This document shows, one piece after another, positions 9,650 through 17,392 of a DNA stretch of 64,000 nt (its first letter is position 1; each line of letters begins with the position of its first letter). Source of the stretch: Cryobacterium sp. PH31-L1. Lineage in GTDB: Bacteria > Actinomycetota > Actinomycetes > Actinomycetales > Microbacteriaceae. The stretch spans positions 620,001-684,000 of the forward strand of contig NZ_JASISM010000001.1 of the NCBI RefSeq assembly GCF_030063145.1, read 5' to 3'. The position numbers and the translations under genes were made by a program. The notes beneath the pieces were generated by a model. The model searched no databases, was not told the DNA's origin, and worked only from the letters and a program-made list of their open reading frames with translations.

Positions 9650-9922
9650 TTAGCCGATACGGCCGAGTTGCGTGAGCTTGGTGCGCACCTCGGCGTCGCT
9701 CGGCTCGACCAGGTGGGTGTCGTCGGGAAACACGATGACGGGAATATTGGTGCGTCCGCTGATGGCACGGGCGCGGTCGGCACCGTCTTCGACGAGCAGC
9801 AGGTCCACGTAGTCGTAGTCCACCTCGAGGCGGTCGAGCAGAGACTTGGAACGGCGGCAGTCGCCGCACCACTCCGCCCCATACATCGTGATGCGCGGTG
9901 CAGGGGCAGTGGTTTCAGTCAT
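9650..9922 (-). CDS. Mycoredoxin / glutaredoxin-like thiol oxidoreductase
   Basis: 90 residues with a thioredoxin fold and the active site C19-G-D-C22 in YGAEWCGDC, followed by RRSKSLLDRLEVDYDYVDL. The cis-proline segment TNIPVIVFPDDTHLVEPS is conserved as in mycoredoxin-1 and glutaredoxins. In actinobacteria such proteins reduce mycothiol mixed disulfides using the N-terminal cysteine. That role is family knowledge; the alternative is a general glutaredoxin-like protein. Length and motif spacing are standard. The gene precedes the small membrane-protein gene on the same strand. Confidence 0.85.
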   Translation of the reverse strand: MTETTAPAPRITMYGAEWCGDCRRSKSLLDRLEVDYDYVDLLLVEDGADRARAISGRTNIPVIVFPDDTHLVEPSDAEVRTKLTQLGRIG

Positions 9923-9969
9923 GCACCGAGCTTAGGCGGCGCGCCTGTGTGCCGCGGGTGGGCATCCGT

Positions 9970-10266
9970 TTATGCGTGCAGGTGGTCGACCTGCCAGCCG
10001 GTGGACTGCTCCAGCAAATCCAGAATATTTTGAGCGGATGCCCGTGCCTCGGCCTGGCTGCGCGCGTCCACCACGTCAATGGTCAGCGGCAGGCTCTCAC
10101 CGAACTTGGGAATCTCCACGTCGATCCGGCCGCCGTCGGGTAGTGCGATGAAGGCGTTCGCTCCGGTCTCCTCCTCAACTCTGGTGCTGAGGGCGGTCGC
10201 GATGGCCCAGAGGGCATCGGGCTTGGTGCGCTGAACCTGGGCAACGATCGTGGCCGTGAAGGTCAT
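9970..10266 (-). CDS. Conserved small protein of unknown function, 98 residues
   Basis: I do not recognise a family. The protein begins MTFTATIVAQVQRTKPDALW and ends STGWQVDHLHA. Its predicted order (strand, helix rich in Ala, two strands around IALPDGGRIDVEI, strand LTIDVVDA, helix, strand) resembles a ferredoxin-like or ACT-like fold; this is a guess from pattern. A GGAG ribosome site lies just upstream of the ATG. It is divergent from the 96-residue gene at 10329, with 62 bases between them, and has no cysteine pairs, signal peptide or membrane segment, so it is probably cytosolic. Confidence 0.65.
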   Translation of the reverse strand: MTFTATIVAQVQRTKPDALWAIATALSTRVEEETGANAFIALPDGGRIDVEIPKFGESLPLTIDVVDARSQAEARASAQNILDLLEQSTGWQVDHLHA

Positions 10267-10316
10267 GGGTCTCCGAACTTGAGGGGAAGAGGACTCGTAC
10301 AGTAAAGCAGGACCCG

Positions 10317-10322
10317 TACCCT
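10317..10322 (+). promoter_or_regulatory. -10 box for a probable leaderless transcript
   Basis: TACCCT fits the actinobacterial TANNNT -10 pattern and ends six bases before the ATG at 10329. No Shine-Dalgarno is present, so transcription may start on or next to the start codon. Confidence 0.45.
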
Positions 10323-10328
10323 GAAACC

Positions 10329-10619
10329 ATGCCTTCTTATCGCGTGACCATGAGTATCGAATCCCTGCACCCGGGAACCGCGCCCGCTTCGGTCGTGCCC
10401 CGAGCCGCGGCGGCGGCGGCGGAATTCACCACGGTGGAGGCTTCTGATCTCACTATCGTCGCGGGAGCAGCCCGGGTCATCGTGCGTTTCACAGCGGATG
10501 ACGCGGCGTCGGCCCTCAAGATCGGCGCGCACGTGGTGGCCGACCTGCGCGTCGTTGCTGAGCTGCGGGCATCCCTGGTCACCGAGCGGATCAAGGGCAC
10601 CTGGGTGCCGGTGCGTTAG
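10329..10619 (+). CDS. Conserved small protein of unknown function, 96 residues
   Basis: The protein begins MPSYRVTMSIESLHPGTAP and ends RIKGTWVPVR. It has an Ala-rich helix near residues 24-32, strands around DLTIVAGAARVIVRFTA, and a second helix at AASALKIGAHVVADLR. No family is recognised. The order of secondary structure and length resemble the divergent 98-residue neighbour, but sequence identity is too low to claim paralogy. The start has a TANNNT box at -7 to -12 and no ribosome site, suggesting leaderless expression. A perfect 15-base hairpin closes the gene. Confidence 0.65.
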   Translation: MPSYRVTMSIESLHPGTAPASVVPRAAAAAAEFTTVEASDLTIVAGAARVIVRFTADDAASALKIGAHVVADLRVVAELRASLVTERIKGTWVPVR

Positions 10620-10624
10620 CGACG

Positions 10625-10659
10625 AACGGCGCGGGTGACCAGAAGTCACCCGCGCCGTT
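10625..10659. terminator. Bidirectional terminator between convergent genes
   Basis: A perfect 15-base stem: AACGGCGCGGGTGAC at 10625-10639 and its exact complement at 10645-10659, with a 5-base loop. It lies between the convergent gene ends at 10619 and 10673 and can serve both strands. Confidence 0.85.
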
Positions 10660-10672
10660 CTGCGTGCTGCTG

Positions 10673-11449
10673 TTACTCGACGGGCGCGGTGACCGTGTTG
10701 CTCTGCAGGGTGACGGCCGTCTGGGCCAGGAGACGACCGTTGATGGTCGCACCGGTCTTCATGGCGATCATCGTGTGGCTGAGAATGGTGCCTTCGAAGT
10801 GCGCGGTGGTGCCGATGGCGACGGATCCGGCAACCTGCCAGAACACGTTCTTCGCCTGCACGTCGCCGGCCAGAATCACGTTCTGGGCTGAGGCCTGTTC
10901 CAGGTCCTTGGAGATCTGAAAGATGAAGACATCATCGGAAGTGCCGGTGAGGGTGACATCGGTGGAGATATTCACGTCGGTGCCCCACTTGTAGAGGCCC
11001 TGGGTGAGGGTAAGGCCTCCGATTTCGCCGGCGCCCAGGTTGATGTAGTCGGGAGTCGTGCGCCCGGCAGCATCGGTGTACGCGATCTCAAGGTCGCTGA
11101 CGGCAGTGGTGAGGTAGGTGTCGTCGGTTACCTTGCAGGAGGGGCCTTCGGCGTCGACGCTGTAAATCGTTCCATTGGACACCTCGGGGCAGGTGAGGTG
11201 AATTGCCGCGCCGGTGATGGGGCTCACGCCCACATTGCCGCTGACCGACGAGGCGTAGACATCCGTGATGCCCGACTTCGACAGTACGGCGAATGTGCCG
11301 GCCTCGCCGAGGTCGACCGCTGCGCGCGGGGTGGTCTCGGCGGCGACGGCTCCGCCGACTCCGATGCTGCCGGCTCCAAGAATGCCGACGACCACAAGGG
11401 CGCCGAGAAGTCGCTTGCGCGACGGTGAAAGCTGTGTGAACGTACTCAT
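10673..11449 (-). CDS. Secreted ice-binding protein, DUF3494 family
   Basis: 258 residues. The N-terminus (residues 1-37) is a Sec signal peptide: basic SPSRKRLL, hydrophobic GALVVVGILGAGSIGVGG, then AVA before the mature chain. The mature part matches the DUF3494 beta-solenoid of antifreeze proteins: VDLGEAGTFAVLSKSGIT, SGNVGVSP, AYTDAAGRTTPDY, GGLTLTQGLYKW, DDVFIFQI, KNVFWQVAGSVAIGTTAHFEGTIL and GATINGRLLAQTAVTLQ pieces occur in the expected order. Such proteins bind ice planes and keep brine channels liquid or stop recrystallisation; secretion means the role is outside the cell. A cysteine pair near TCPEVSN and SCKVTDD could form a disulfide. ATG 11449 is chosen because GGAGAGGGAGAA lies immediately upstream; the frame extends further but without signal-peptide character. 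The gene marks a cold-adapted host (inference). Confidence 0.92.
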   Translation of the reverse strand: MSTFTQLSPSRKRLLGALVVVGILGAGSIGVGGAVAAETTPRAAVDLGEAGTFAVLSKSGITDVYASSVSGNVGVSPITGAAIHLTCPEVSNGTIYSVDAEGPSCKVTDDTYLTTAVSDLEIAYTDAAGRTTPDYINLGAGEIGGLTLTQGLYKWGTDVNISTDVTLTGTSDDVFIFQISKDLEQASAQNVILAGDVQAKNVFWQVAGSVAIGTTAHFEGTILSHTMIAMKTGATINGRLLAQTAVTLQSNTVTAPVE

Positions 11450-11701
11450 GGTGTTCTCCCTCTCCAAAGACCCGCACGATACGGGTCGGGGCAGGGCCAC
11501 GCGCGGGCGTGGTCGCCGATGCTGCACATCGGGTTCTCCCGTTGACCGGGATCGCGAGCGTGTGACGCCCCCAAGCCCCCACCGGTCGTGCCCTCCGGGC
11601 GCAATCCGCACGTTTGTTCGTGCGACCCCACGACAATGGTTCCAACGAGTAGAATCTGTCTAACCCCAGACTAGGGGTACTCCGGGCTGTTGCGGTACAA
11701 G
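11450..11701 (-). promoter_or_regulatory. Leader region of the ice-binding protein gene
   Basis: A 252-base gap upstream of the ice-binding gene on its own strand. It includes the ribosome site next to 11449 and a short hairpin, ACCCC at 11663-11667 with GGGGT at 11674-11678, which may end the upstream phosphatase transcript. No gene and no convincing -35/-10 pair were found. The length would allow an untranslated leader, which in cold-induced genes can matter, but nothing here proves that. Confidence 0.35.
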
Positions 11702-12301
11702 TTATACGACGGGGTCCATCGAACTCAGGTGGCAGGCGTCGTTCCACATCTGCAGGACCCGGTTCTCGCGTTCCCAACCGAGTGTGGACACGGTTGCGGT
11801 GCCGAGGCTGAGGCTCTTGCCGGCGACCGCTGGCAGGCCCATCCAACGTGCCGTCATGATGCGCAAAAAATGTCCGTGGGCGAAGACGGCCACCCGGCCC
11901 TCGGCGGCGAGGCACATTTCGATGGCGAGATCGGCGCGAGCGCCCACCTCGTCCACGGATTCGCCCCCCGGAATCGGGTTGCCCCACACGGTCCAGCCCG
12001 GAATTTCCGAGCGGATGTCCACGGTGCGGCGACCCTCATACACCCCGTAATCCCACTCCAGCACGTCGTCGCTTGCTACTCCCTGCCCGCCGTAGCCAGC
12101 CCGTTCCATGGTCTCCCAGGCGCGCACCAGCGGGCTCGAGTAGACCCGATCGAAGTGTTCGCCGTCGAGCATCTCGCCGAGGGCATCCGCTTGTTGGCGA
12201 CCGAAATCGGTCAGCGGAACGTCGGTACGCCCGGTGTGCTGACCCGAGATGCTCCACTCGGTCTGTCCGTGGCGAATGAGAACGATGTCGTTCTGGGTCA
12301 T
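11702..12301 (-). CDS. Histidine phosphatase family protein (phosphoglycerate-mutase-like)
   Basis: 199 residues with the phosphohistidine motif LIRHGQTEW at residues 8-16, the conserved RVYSSPLVRAWETME block, GVYEGRR, the acid/base region PGGESVDEVGARAD and the second His in VAVFAHGHFLRIM. These define the branch with cofactor-independent phosphatases such as acid or sugar phosphatases; a glycolytic mutase role is unlikely because of the short length. The real substrate is not visible. The protein is cytosolic with no signal peptide. It lies upstream of the ice-binding gene but is separated by 252 bases. Confidence 0.85.
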   Translation of the reverse strand: MTQNDIVLIRHGQTEWSISGQHTGRTDVPLTDFGRQQADALGEMLDGEHFDRVYSSPLVRAWETMERAGYGGQGVASDDVLEWDYGVYEGRRTVDIRSEIPGWTVWGNPIPGGESVDEVGARADLAIEMCLAAEGRVAVFAHGHFLRIMTARWMGLPAVAGKSLSLGTATVSTLGWERENRVLQMWNDACHLSSMDPVV

Positions 12302-12462
12302 GCGGCTCCCTCACTGTGCCACAGGAACGCGGCGGCCTGACAAGTCTACGTTCGTGCGTCGGGGCAGCCCCGACCGGGGGAGTAGACGACCCGCCTGCTA
12401 CGTTTATACGGTCAGTGCAGACGCCCTGAGCCACAATGTTGTAGCAACCCAGGGGGACCTTC

Positions 12463-13830
12463 GTGTCAACTGCCACTGAAAAACGCGCCACCGGCCCGGC
12501 CGCCGCGTTCATGCGCCCGATCAACTCGCTCGTCGAACGGTTCATCCCGAGCGCCCTCGTGTTCGTCATCGCGCTGACCGTGATCGTGGCCGTTCTCGCC
12601 CTGATCCTCACCGATTCCGGCCCCATCGACGTCGTGCGCAGCTGGGGTGACGGCCTGGCCGGACTGCTCGCCTTCATGACGCAGATGGCGCTCGTGCTGC
12701 TGCTCGGGCACATTCTGGCCAACACGACACCGGTGCACCGGTTGCTGGTGCGGCTCGGTGGTGTGCCCCGAACGGCGCTGCAGGCCTACATCTTCGTGTT
12801 CACCGTCGCCGCGGTTGCCTGCCTGATCACCTGGGGCCTCGGCCTCGTGGTCGGCGGTTTGCTCGCCAAGGAGGTGGCCTTTCAGCTGCGGGCCAAGGGC
12901 GTACCGGTGCACTTTCCCCTGCTGGTCGCCGCCGGATACTCGGGCTTTGTGATCTGGCACATGGGCTATTCCGGTTCGGGCCCGCTGACCGCGGCCACCG
13001 AGGGCTCCTTTCTGGCCCAGCAGCTCGGCCGCACGATCTCGCTGGCCGACACCACATTCTCCGCGTGGAATATTACGGCGGCCATCGCGACGATCGTGGT
13101 TGTGGGCCTTGCCCTGGCGCTGGTCGCCCCGCGCCGGGGTGTCCCGGTCTTCGTGCTCGAAGTTGATGCACGCGAGAAGCAGGTCGCCCAGGAATCCGTC
13201 GTGACGCCCGCTGACCGGCTGGATGCCAGTCGCATCCTGACCCTGATCGTGGGTCTCGCGCTGGTGGCGTACCTCGTCATTCACTTCGTCGAAGGGGGAA
13301 CACTCACCCTCGACATCGTGAACTGGTCGTTTCTTGCGCTCATTTTTCTGCTCGTGCGCAACCCTTTCGAACTCATCAGGCTCAGCAAAGACGCGGCGTC
13401 GAACGTCGGCGATATTCTGTTGCAGTTTCCGCTCTATGCCGGCATCCTCGGCATGATGGTCGGTTCCGGTCTGATCGGCGTCTTCTCCGACTTCTTCGTC
13501 AACGTGTCGACCCCGGCAACCTTCGGGGTCATGGCGCTGCTTTCGGCCGGACTGGTCAACTTCTTCGTACCCTCCGGCGGGGGCCAATTCGCGGTGCAGG
13601 GCCCGATCATGCTTGACGCGGCGGAACGCCTCGGCGTCGACCCCTCGGTGGCCATCATGGCCGTCTCTTACGGTGACCAGTGGACCAACATGATCCAGCC
13701 GTTCTGGGCGCTGCCGCTGCTGGCGATCGCCGGGCTGAAGATGCGCGACATCCTCGGCTACACGACGATCACCTTTCTCGCGGCCGGCCTGGTCTTCATC
13801 GCGACCATGTTCATTGTCGGCGCCGGGTAG
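12463..13830 (+). CDS. AtoE family short-chain fatty acid transporter
   Basis: 455 residues with about twelve hydrophobic membrane segments, starting with ALVFVIALTVIVAVLALIL. Conserved blocks of the AtoE (TIGR00366) family include TPVHRLLVRLGGVPRT, WGLGLVVGGLLAKE, GYSGFVIWHMGYSGSGPL, FFVPSGGGQFAVQGPIM and SYGDQWTNMIQPFWALPLLAIAGLK (quoted in parts). The family takes up short-chain fatty acids such as acetoacetate or butyrate. No beta-oxidation gene lies next to it. The GTG start 12463 follows AGGGGG with about 8 bases of spacing. Convergent or divergent partners do not suggest an operon. Confidence 0.88.
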   Translation: MSTATEKRATGPAAAFMRPINSLVERFIPSALVFVIALTVIVAVLALILTDSGPIDVVRSWGDGLAGLLAFMTQMALVLLLGHILANTTPVHRLLVRLGGVPRTALQAYIFVFTVAAVACLITWGLGLVVGGLLAKEVAFQLRAKGVPVHFPLLVAAGYSGFVIWHMGYSGSGPLTAATEGSFLAQQLGRTISLADTTFSAWNITAAIATIVVVGLALALVAPRRGVPVFVLEVDAREKQVAQESVVTPADRLDASRILTLIVGLALVAYLVIHFVEGGTLTLDIVNWSFLALIFLLVRNPFELIRLSKDAASNVGDILLQFPLYAGILGMMVGSGLIGVFSDFFVNVSTPATFGVMALLSAGLVNFFVPSGGGQFAVQGPIMLDAAERLGVDPSVAIMAVSYGDQWTNMIQPFWALPLLAIAGLKMRDILGYTTITFLAAGLVFIATMFIVGAG

Positions 13831-13832
13831 CC

Positions 13833-13956
13833 CTTGTCGGCTAGACCCTGCTGGGGGGGTCAGCAGGCTGGATGCCACCTGCGCATGTGCCAACTGACCC
13901 CGGATGTTCAATTTCGACCCCGGTGAGAGTCGTAGGCTTGAGGCATAGCCGACAAG
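13833..13956. mobile_element. Short inverted-repeat-bounded remnant, possibly of an IS21-type element
   Basis: An 11-base perfect inverted repeat, CTTGTCGGCTA at 13833-13843 and TAGCCGACAAG at 13946-13956, bounds 124 bases with no gene. Inside are a hairpin (CCTGCTG 13847-13853, CAGCAGG 13861-13867, which may also terminate the AtoE-like gene) and two TGACCCCGG/CGACCCCGG copies around GATGTTCAATTT. Ends of the form TG...CA with repeated internal motifs remind me of IS21-family termini. No target duplication is evident and no transposase is present, so the mobile-element call is inference. Confidence 0.4.
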
Positions 13957-13971
13957 TCCGAGACGGGTGCC

Positions 13972-14733
13972 ATGAGGGTCATTAGTTACAACCTCCGCAA
14001 GAATCGTGCCAGCGGCGAACTCGTAGCCCTGGCCGAGAGTTACAGTCCAAACATCCTGTGCCTGCAGGAATGCAACACCGTCGATCTGCCAGCCGAGGTC
14101 GGGCATCTGCACCTCGCCGACTCGACCCACCGCAACCGGCTTGGCCTGGCCATCTACTACAACCGGGATCGATTCACGGCGATCAAGACGCAGACCTTTG
14201 CGCTCAAGAAGTCGCTGCACGATCGCGTAGCCGCGCCCGCGCACGAGCGACTGATCGCCACCCGCCTCATCGATAACGTGGCGCAGCGCGAGCTCGTCGT
14301 CGCCTCCTTTCACGCGGCTCCGCTGACCGCGCTCAACTCCCTGCGCCGCAACCAGATCCGCACCGCGCACGAAGAACTGAGCATTCTTGGCCCCGGTCTG
14401 CCGACCCTCATGGTCGGCGACTACAACTACCCGATCTTCCAGGGAAAACTCGGCACCAAGGTGAACCAGTCCGGGTACGACCTGACGCTCAGCGACACGC
14501 GCACCTACACGCGGTACAAGTTCTTTCGCGGGCACTTCGACCTGGCCACCTCGATGGGGCTGACGATCGCCAACGTCGAGACCCTCCCGCAGGGAACCTC
14601 GGACCACATGCCGATTCTGGTGACGGCCAGCTATCCCGACGACCAGATAACGCAAGCGGATGCCGCGCATCACCTCCGCAATCCGGCCCGCGACGAGTCG
14701 GTGTCGGTCGAGGGCGTCGATTTCACGATCTGA
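13972..14733 (+). CDS. Endonuclease/exonuclease/phosphatase (EEP) family hydrolase
   Basis: 253 residues of the metal-dependent EEP fold. Visible motifs are MRVISYNLRKN at the N-terminus, ILCLQECN (metal-binding Glu), the catalytic GDYNYP block near residue 148, and TSDHMPILV with the catalytic His near the C-terminus. Members cleave DNA, RNA, phosphoesters or lipids; the substrate is not decided here. No signal peptide is present, so it is cytosolic. It ends two bases before the end of the convergent TauE gene. Confidence 0.85.
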   Translation: MRVISYNLRKNRASGELVALAESYSPNILCLQECNTVDLPAEVGHLHLADSTHRNRLGLAIYYNRDRFTAIKTQTFALKKSLHDRVAAPAHERLIATRLIDNVAQRELVVASFHAAPLTALNSLRRNQIRTAHEELSILGPGLPTLMVGDYNYPIFQGKLGTKVNQSGYDLTLSDTRTYTRYKFFRGHFDLATSMGLTIANVETLPQGTSDHMPILVTASYPDDQITQADAAHHLRNPARDESVSVEGVDFTI

Positions 14734-14735
14734 GG

Positions 14736-15479
14736 TCAGGCGAGCAGCTCGAGCACTCCGCGCACGATGGTCGCGAACGACCCGAGATAGGCCACGATGA
14801 CGAGCAGGCGTCGGGCCACGTGTGGCTCGATCACCGTCGTCAGCCGATCGCCGACGAGAAGCCCGACAACGCAGGCGCACCCGATCAGCACCCAGACGAT
14901 CACGGGAAGGTGCGGCAGGTCGGCCGATCCCAGGGTGAATTTTGAGGCCAGGGACGCCAGCCCGATCGTGAGAAAGTACGGCTGCATTGTTGCGGCGAAC
15001 GACCGCTGCGGCCACCCCGTGGCGATCGCGTAAATACTTACCGCGGGGCCGCCGACGCCGGCAGTGGTATTCATGAACCCGCTGGCCATGCCGGCCAGCA
15101 CGCGAAAACTGAATCGGTCGCGCAGAACAACGCGACCCAGATTGACCGAGATGGTCAGGCCAACGGCCACGAGCACACCGATCGAAATTTCGAGCCAAGC
15201 CACCGGCACGAACTGCAGCACGTAGGAGCCCGGCACAATGGCGATGACAGCGCAGATCGCCAGAATGCCGCAGCGGCGCCAGTCCACCTGGCGAAAGACT
15301 CGCAGCAAAATGATGCCTGCGGTGAGCGCCCCGCACACGTTGACCAGGATGACGCCATCGACCGGCCCCAGCAACAGCACCAGAAACGGGGCGGCGACGA
15401 GGGCGAACCCCATGCCGGTGATGCGCTGCATGCTCGAGCCGATCAGAACGGCCGCAATCACCAGAACGGTCGTCCACAC
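14736..15479 (-). CDS. TauE/SafE family membrane exporter
   Basis: 247 residues with about eight membrane segments and the family's duplicated pattern: GSSMQRITGMGFALVAAPFLVLL in the first half and GMASGFMNTTAGVGGPAVSIYAI in the second (quoted in parts). The family (DUF81) exports sulfite, sulfoacetate or related organic anions; which one is unknown. The gene is divergent from the HAD hydrolase gene at 15608, sharing a 128-base promoter region. Confidence 0.85.
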   Translation of the reverse strand: MWTTVLVIAAVLIGSSMQRITGMGFALVAAPFLVLLLGPVDGVILVNVCGALTAGIILLRVFRQVDWRRCGILAICAVIAIVPGSYVLQFVPVAWLEISIGVLVAVGLTISVNLGRVVLRDRFSFRVLAGMASGFMNTTAGVGGPAVSIYAIATGWPQRSFAATMQPYFLTIGLASLASKFTLGSADLPHLPVIVWVLIGCACVVGLLVGDRLTTVIEPHVARRLLVIVAYLGSFATIVRGVLELLA

Positions 15480-15607
15480 GGTACGGTCTCCCAGCTCGGT
15501 TGTTTGTTATCCACGATACCGGCCTGCGCCCCACCGAATGGCGTGGACATTGATGGGTGGCCTACCGTTGAGGAACGGCACCAGCCGGTACGACGAAAGG
15601 ACAGCGG

Positions 15608-16282
15608 ATGCCCGACCCCGGTATCGAGAACGTTTTGCACGGGCGCACCTTCGATGCCGTGCTCTTCGACATGGACGGCACCCTCATCGATTCCACGCCC
15701 GCGGTCAACCGCTCGTGGGCAGCCTGGGCCGAAGAATGGGGAGTGGCTAAAGACGAGACGTCCCACGGACGCCCGGCCCGCGACATCATCGAGGAACTCG
15801 TGCCGCCTGAACGTGTCGACGAAGCGATCGCGCGTATTCTCGAGCTCGAAACCGCCGACACCAACGACATCACCGTGCTGCCCGGCGCCGCCGCGCTCGT
15901 GAACAGCCTGCCGGAGAGTCGACGGGCCATTGTCACGTCCTGCGCGCGGCCATTGGCGGTCGCGCGGCTGGGGGCATCCGCTTTGGTGGCACCGATGGTG
16001 ATCGTGACCATCGATGACACCCCGCGTGGCAAACCCTCTCCCGAGCCGTTTCTCGCGGGAGCCGCGCGGCTCGGAGTCGACCCGCGACGGTGCCTCGTGA
16101 TCGAGGATGCGCCCGCCGGATTGCAGGCCGGCCGGGCCGCCGGCTGCACCACGATCGGCGTCGCCGGAACCTATGCGGCCGCCGAGCTTGACGCTGATCT
16201 CATCGTGCCGGGACTTGATCACCTGCGAGTGGAAGTCACCCCGAACGGCCTGATTTTTCGTCTCGTGCCGCCCAAAAGCTAA
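15608..16282 (+). CDS. HAD superfamily hydrolase, sugar-phosphatase-like
   Basis: 224 residues. The four HAD motifs are clear: nucleophile D21 and D23 in FDMDGTLIDS, the Ser/Thr of motif II in AIVTSCARP, K142 in GKPSPEP, and E166-D167 in VIEDAPAGLQAG. The helical cap between residues 30 and 90 places it with subfamily IA phosphatases such as sugar- or glycerol-phosphate phosphatases. An AAAGGA ribosome site lies 8 bases before the ATG. It starts 128 bases from the divergent TauE gene. Confidence 0.88.
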   Translation: MPDPGIENVLHGRTFDAVLFDMDGTLIDSTPAVNRSWAAWAEEWGVAKDETSHGRPARDIIEELVPPERVDEAIARILELETADTNDITVLPGAAALVNSLPESRRAIVTSCARPLAVARLGASALVAPMVIVTIDDTPRGKPSPEPFLAGAARLGVDPRRCLVIEDAPAGLQAGRAAGCTTIGVAGTYAAAELDADLIVPGLDHLRVEVTPNGLIFRLVPPKS

Positions 16283-16386
16283 GAACGGTCACCGCCACCA
16301 CTCAAATGAACGTAACGTTGATAGGCGGTATGCGCGTTCGGCTTTTCCGAGTGGCGCGAGTACGCAAAACGAAAGGTTCTACCCTC

Positions 16387-17289
16387 TTGGACGACGAATG
16401 CATCCACGGACTCGAGGGCCAATTGTGCGCCCTGTGCTATCCCAAAGTGGTCACTGAACCCCTCACCCCGGTGAAGAAGACCCGCGCGCCGAAGCTGTCT
16501 TCACTGCGCGACCCGCTGCCGACCGCGGCCATGCCCGCCGCTCGCGCGCCTCGCCCGGTTCGCGTCGCCGGAGCCCCGCGTCCGGTGCGGGCCGAGAAGG
16601 TTTCCACCGACAATGTCGATGAGCAGCGCGTGTATCACCTCACCCACATCAGCAACCTCGCCGCGATTTTGCAGGACGGGCGCCTGCTGGCCGACGACGC
16701 CCTGTCGACCCGTCCGGTCGTGGACATCTCAGCCCCGGCCACGCGCGAGCTGCGCCGGGCGGCGCTGGTGGCCGGCGACGGTCGCAGTGTTGCCGAGTAC
16801 GTGCCGTTCTTCCTGTCGCCCAACGCGACCGTGTGGGAGAGCGTGCGCGCCGAAGCCGCTGACCCGCGCCTGGCGCTCGACGCACACGGTTCCGAGGCCT
16901 TCGACTTCGTCATGCTCGTCAGCACGGTCAAGAAGATCAACGACGGTCTCGCAGCAGTGGCAGCTCCGGCCGACGACGGGGCTCCCCTCGTTCCCAGCGT
17001 GGTCGCCGTCACCAACGGTGACGCCGCCGGAGCGCTCACCAGATTCGGCGCCACGCCGGCCACCGCCGAGCGCATGCTGCAGACCCTGCGCGCCGAGGCC
17101 GACGGCGCGATGATTCTTGACGCCGAACTGCTCGTTCCGGGCGCCGTGCCGATGGAACTGATCACGCTGATCGGCGTCTGCAACGACAACGTGCGCGAGA
17201 CCGTGCGCGGCACCCTGAAGCTCAGCGCGTTCAAGCCCAAGGTCGCGGTCTACCCGCCGTGGTTCCACACTTCCGCTGACGCCCTGTAG
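16387..17289 (+). CDS. DarT-like (DUF4433) ADP-ribosyltransferase with N-terminal zinc knuckle
   Basis: About 300 residues from TTG 16387, which follows GAAAGG at 16371-16376; ATG 16306 and 16330 are in frame alternatives. Residues C5, H7, C14 and C17 (CIHG...LCALCYP) form a likely zinc knuckle. A Pro/Arg/Ala-rich linker follows to about residue 80. The rest matches the DarT/DUF4433 domain: YHLTHISNLAAIL (H84), VPFFLSPNATVW near 139-150, and AELLVPGAVP with E247 at the place of the catalytic glutamate. DarT adds ADP-ribose to thymidine in single-stranded DNA and is normally neutralised by DarG, a macro-domain antitoxin. No DarG lies beside it, so toxicity, regulation or even activity is open. 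It could instead be a housekeeping or defence ART. Confidence 0.75.
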   Translation: MDDECIHGLEGQLCALCYPKVVTEPLTPVKKTRAPKLSSLRDPLPTAAMPAARAPRPVRVAGAPRPVRAEKVSTDNVDEQRVYHLTHISNLAAILQDGRLLADDALSTRPVVDISAPATRELRRAALVAGDGRSVAEYVPFFLSPNATVWESVRAEAADPRLALDAHGSEAFDFVMLVSTVKKINDGLAAVAAPADDGAPLVPSVVAVTNGDAAGALTRFGATPATAERMLQTLRAEADGAMILDAELLVPGAVPMELITLIGVCNDNVRETVRGTLKLSAFKPKVAVYPPWFHTSADAL

Positions 17290-17295
17290 TAAGGT

Positions 17296-17363
17296 CGGGC
17301 CACTTTTTCCGTACGGGACCCGGGCCCGTTTGTAAACTGGGCCCGCGGATGTAAGGTGGCCCG
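17296..17363. repeat. GGGCCC-rich palindromic repeat between convergent genes (copy A)
   Basis: CGGGCCAC at 17296-17303 pairs with GTGGCCCG at 17356-17363. Between them lie a CGGGCCCG palindrome (17321-17328) and another GGGCCCG. The gap 17290-17392 separates the convergent DarT-like and MOSC genes. A second copy with shared words (GGGCC-ACTTT-CCG, CCCGGGCCCG) sits at 59041-59108, also between convergent gene ends. A transcription-termination role is likely but inferred. Confidence 0.6.
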
Positions 17364-17392
17364 GTGGCGGGCCGGCGCGCAAACGTTCGAGA

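Noticed and set aside
12466..15534. Open frame of about 1000 codons on the minus strand opposite the transporter and EEP genes
   Set aside because: High-GC DNA leaves long stop-free antisense frames; the plus-strand genes show clear families, and the antisense protein has no recognisable domain.
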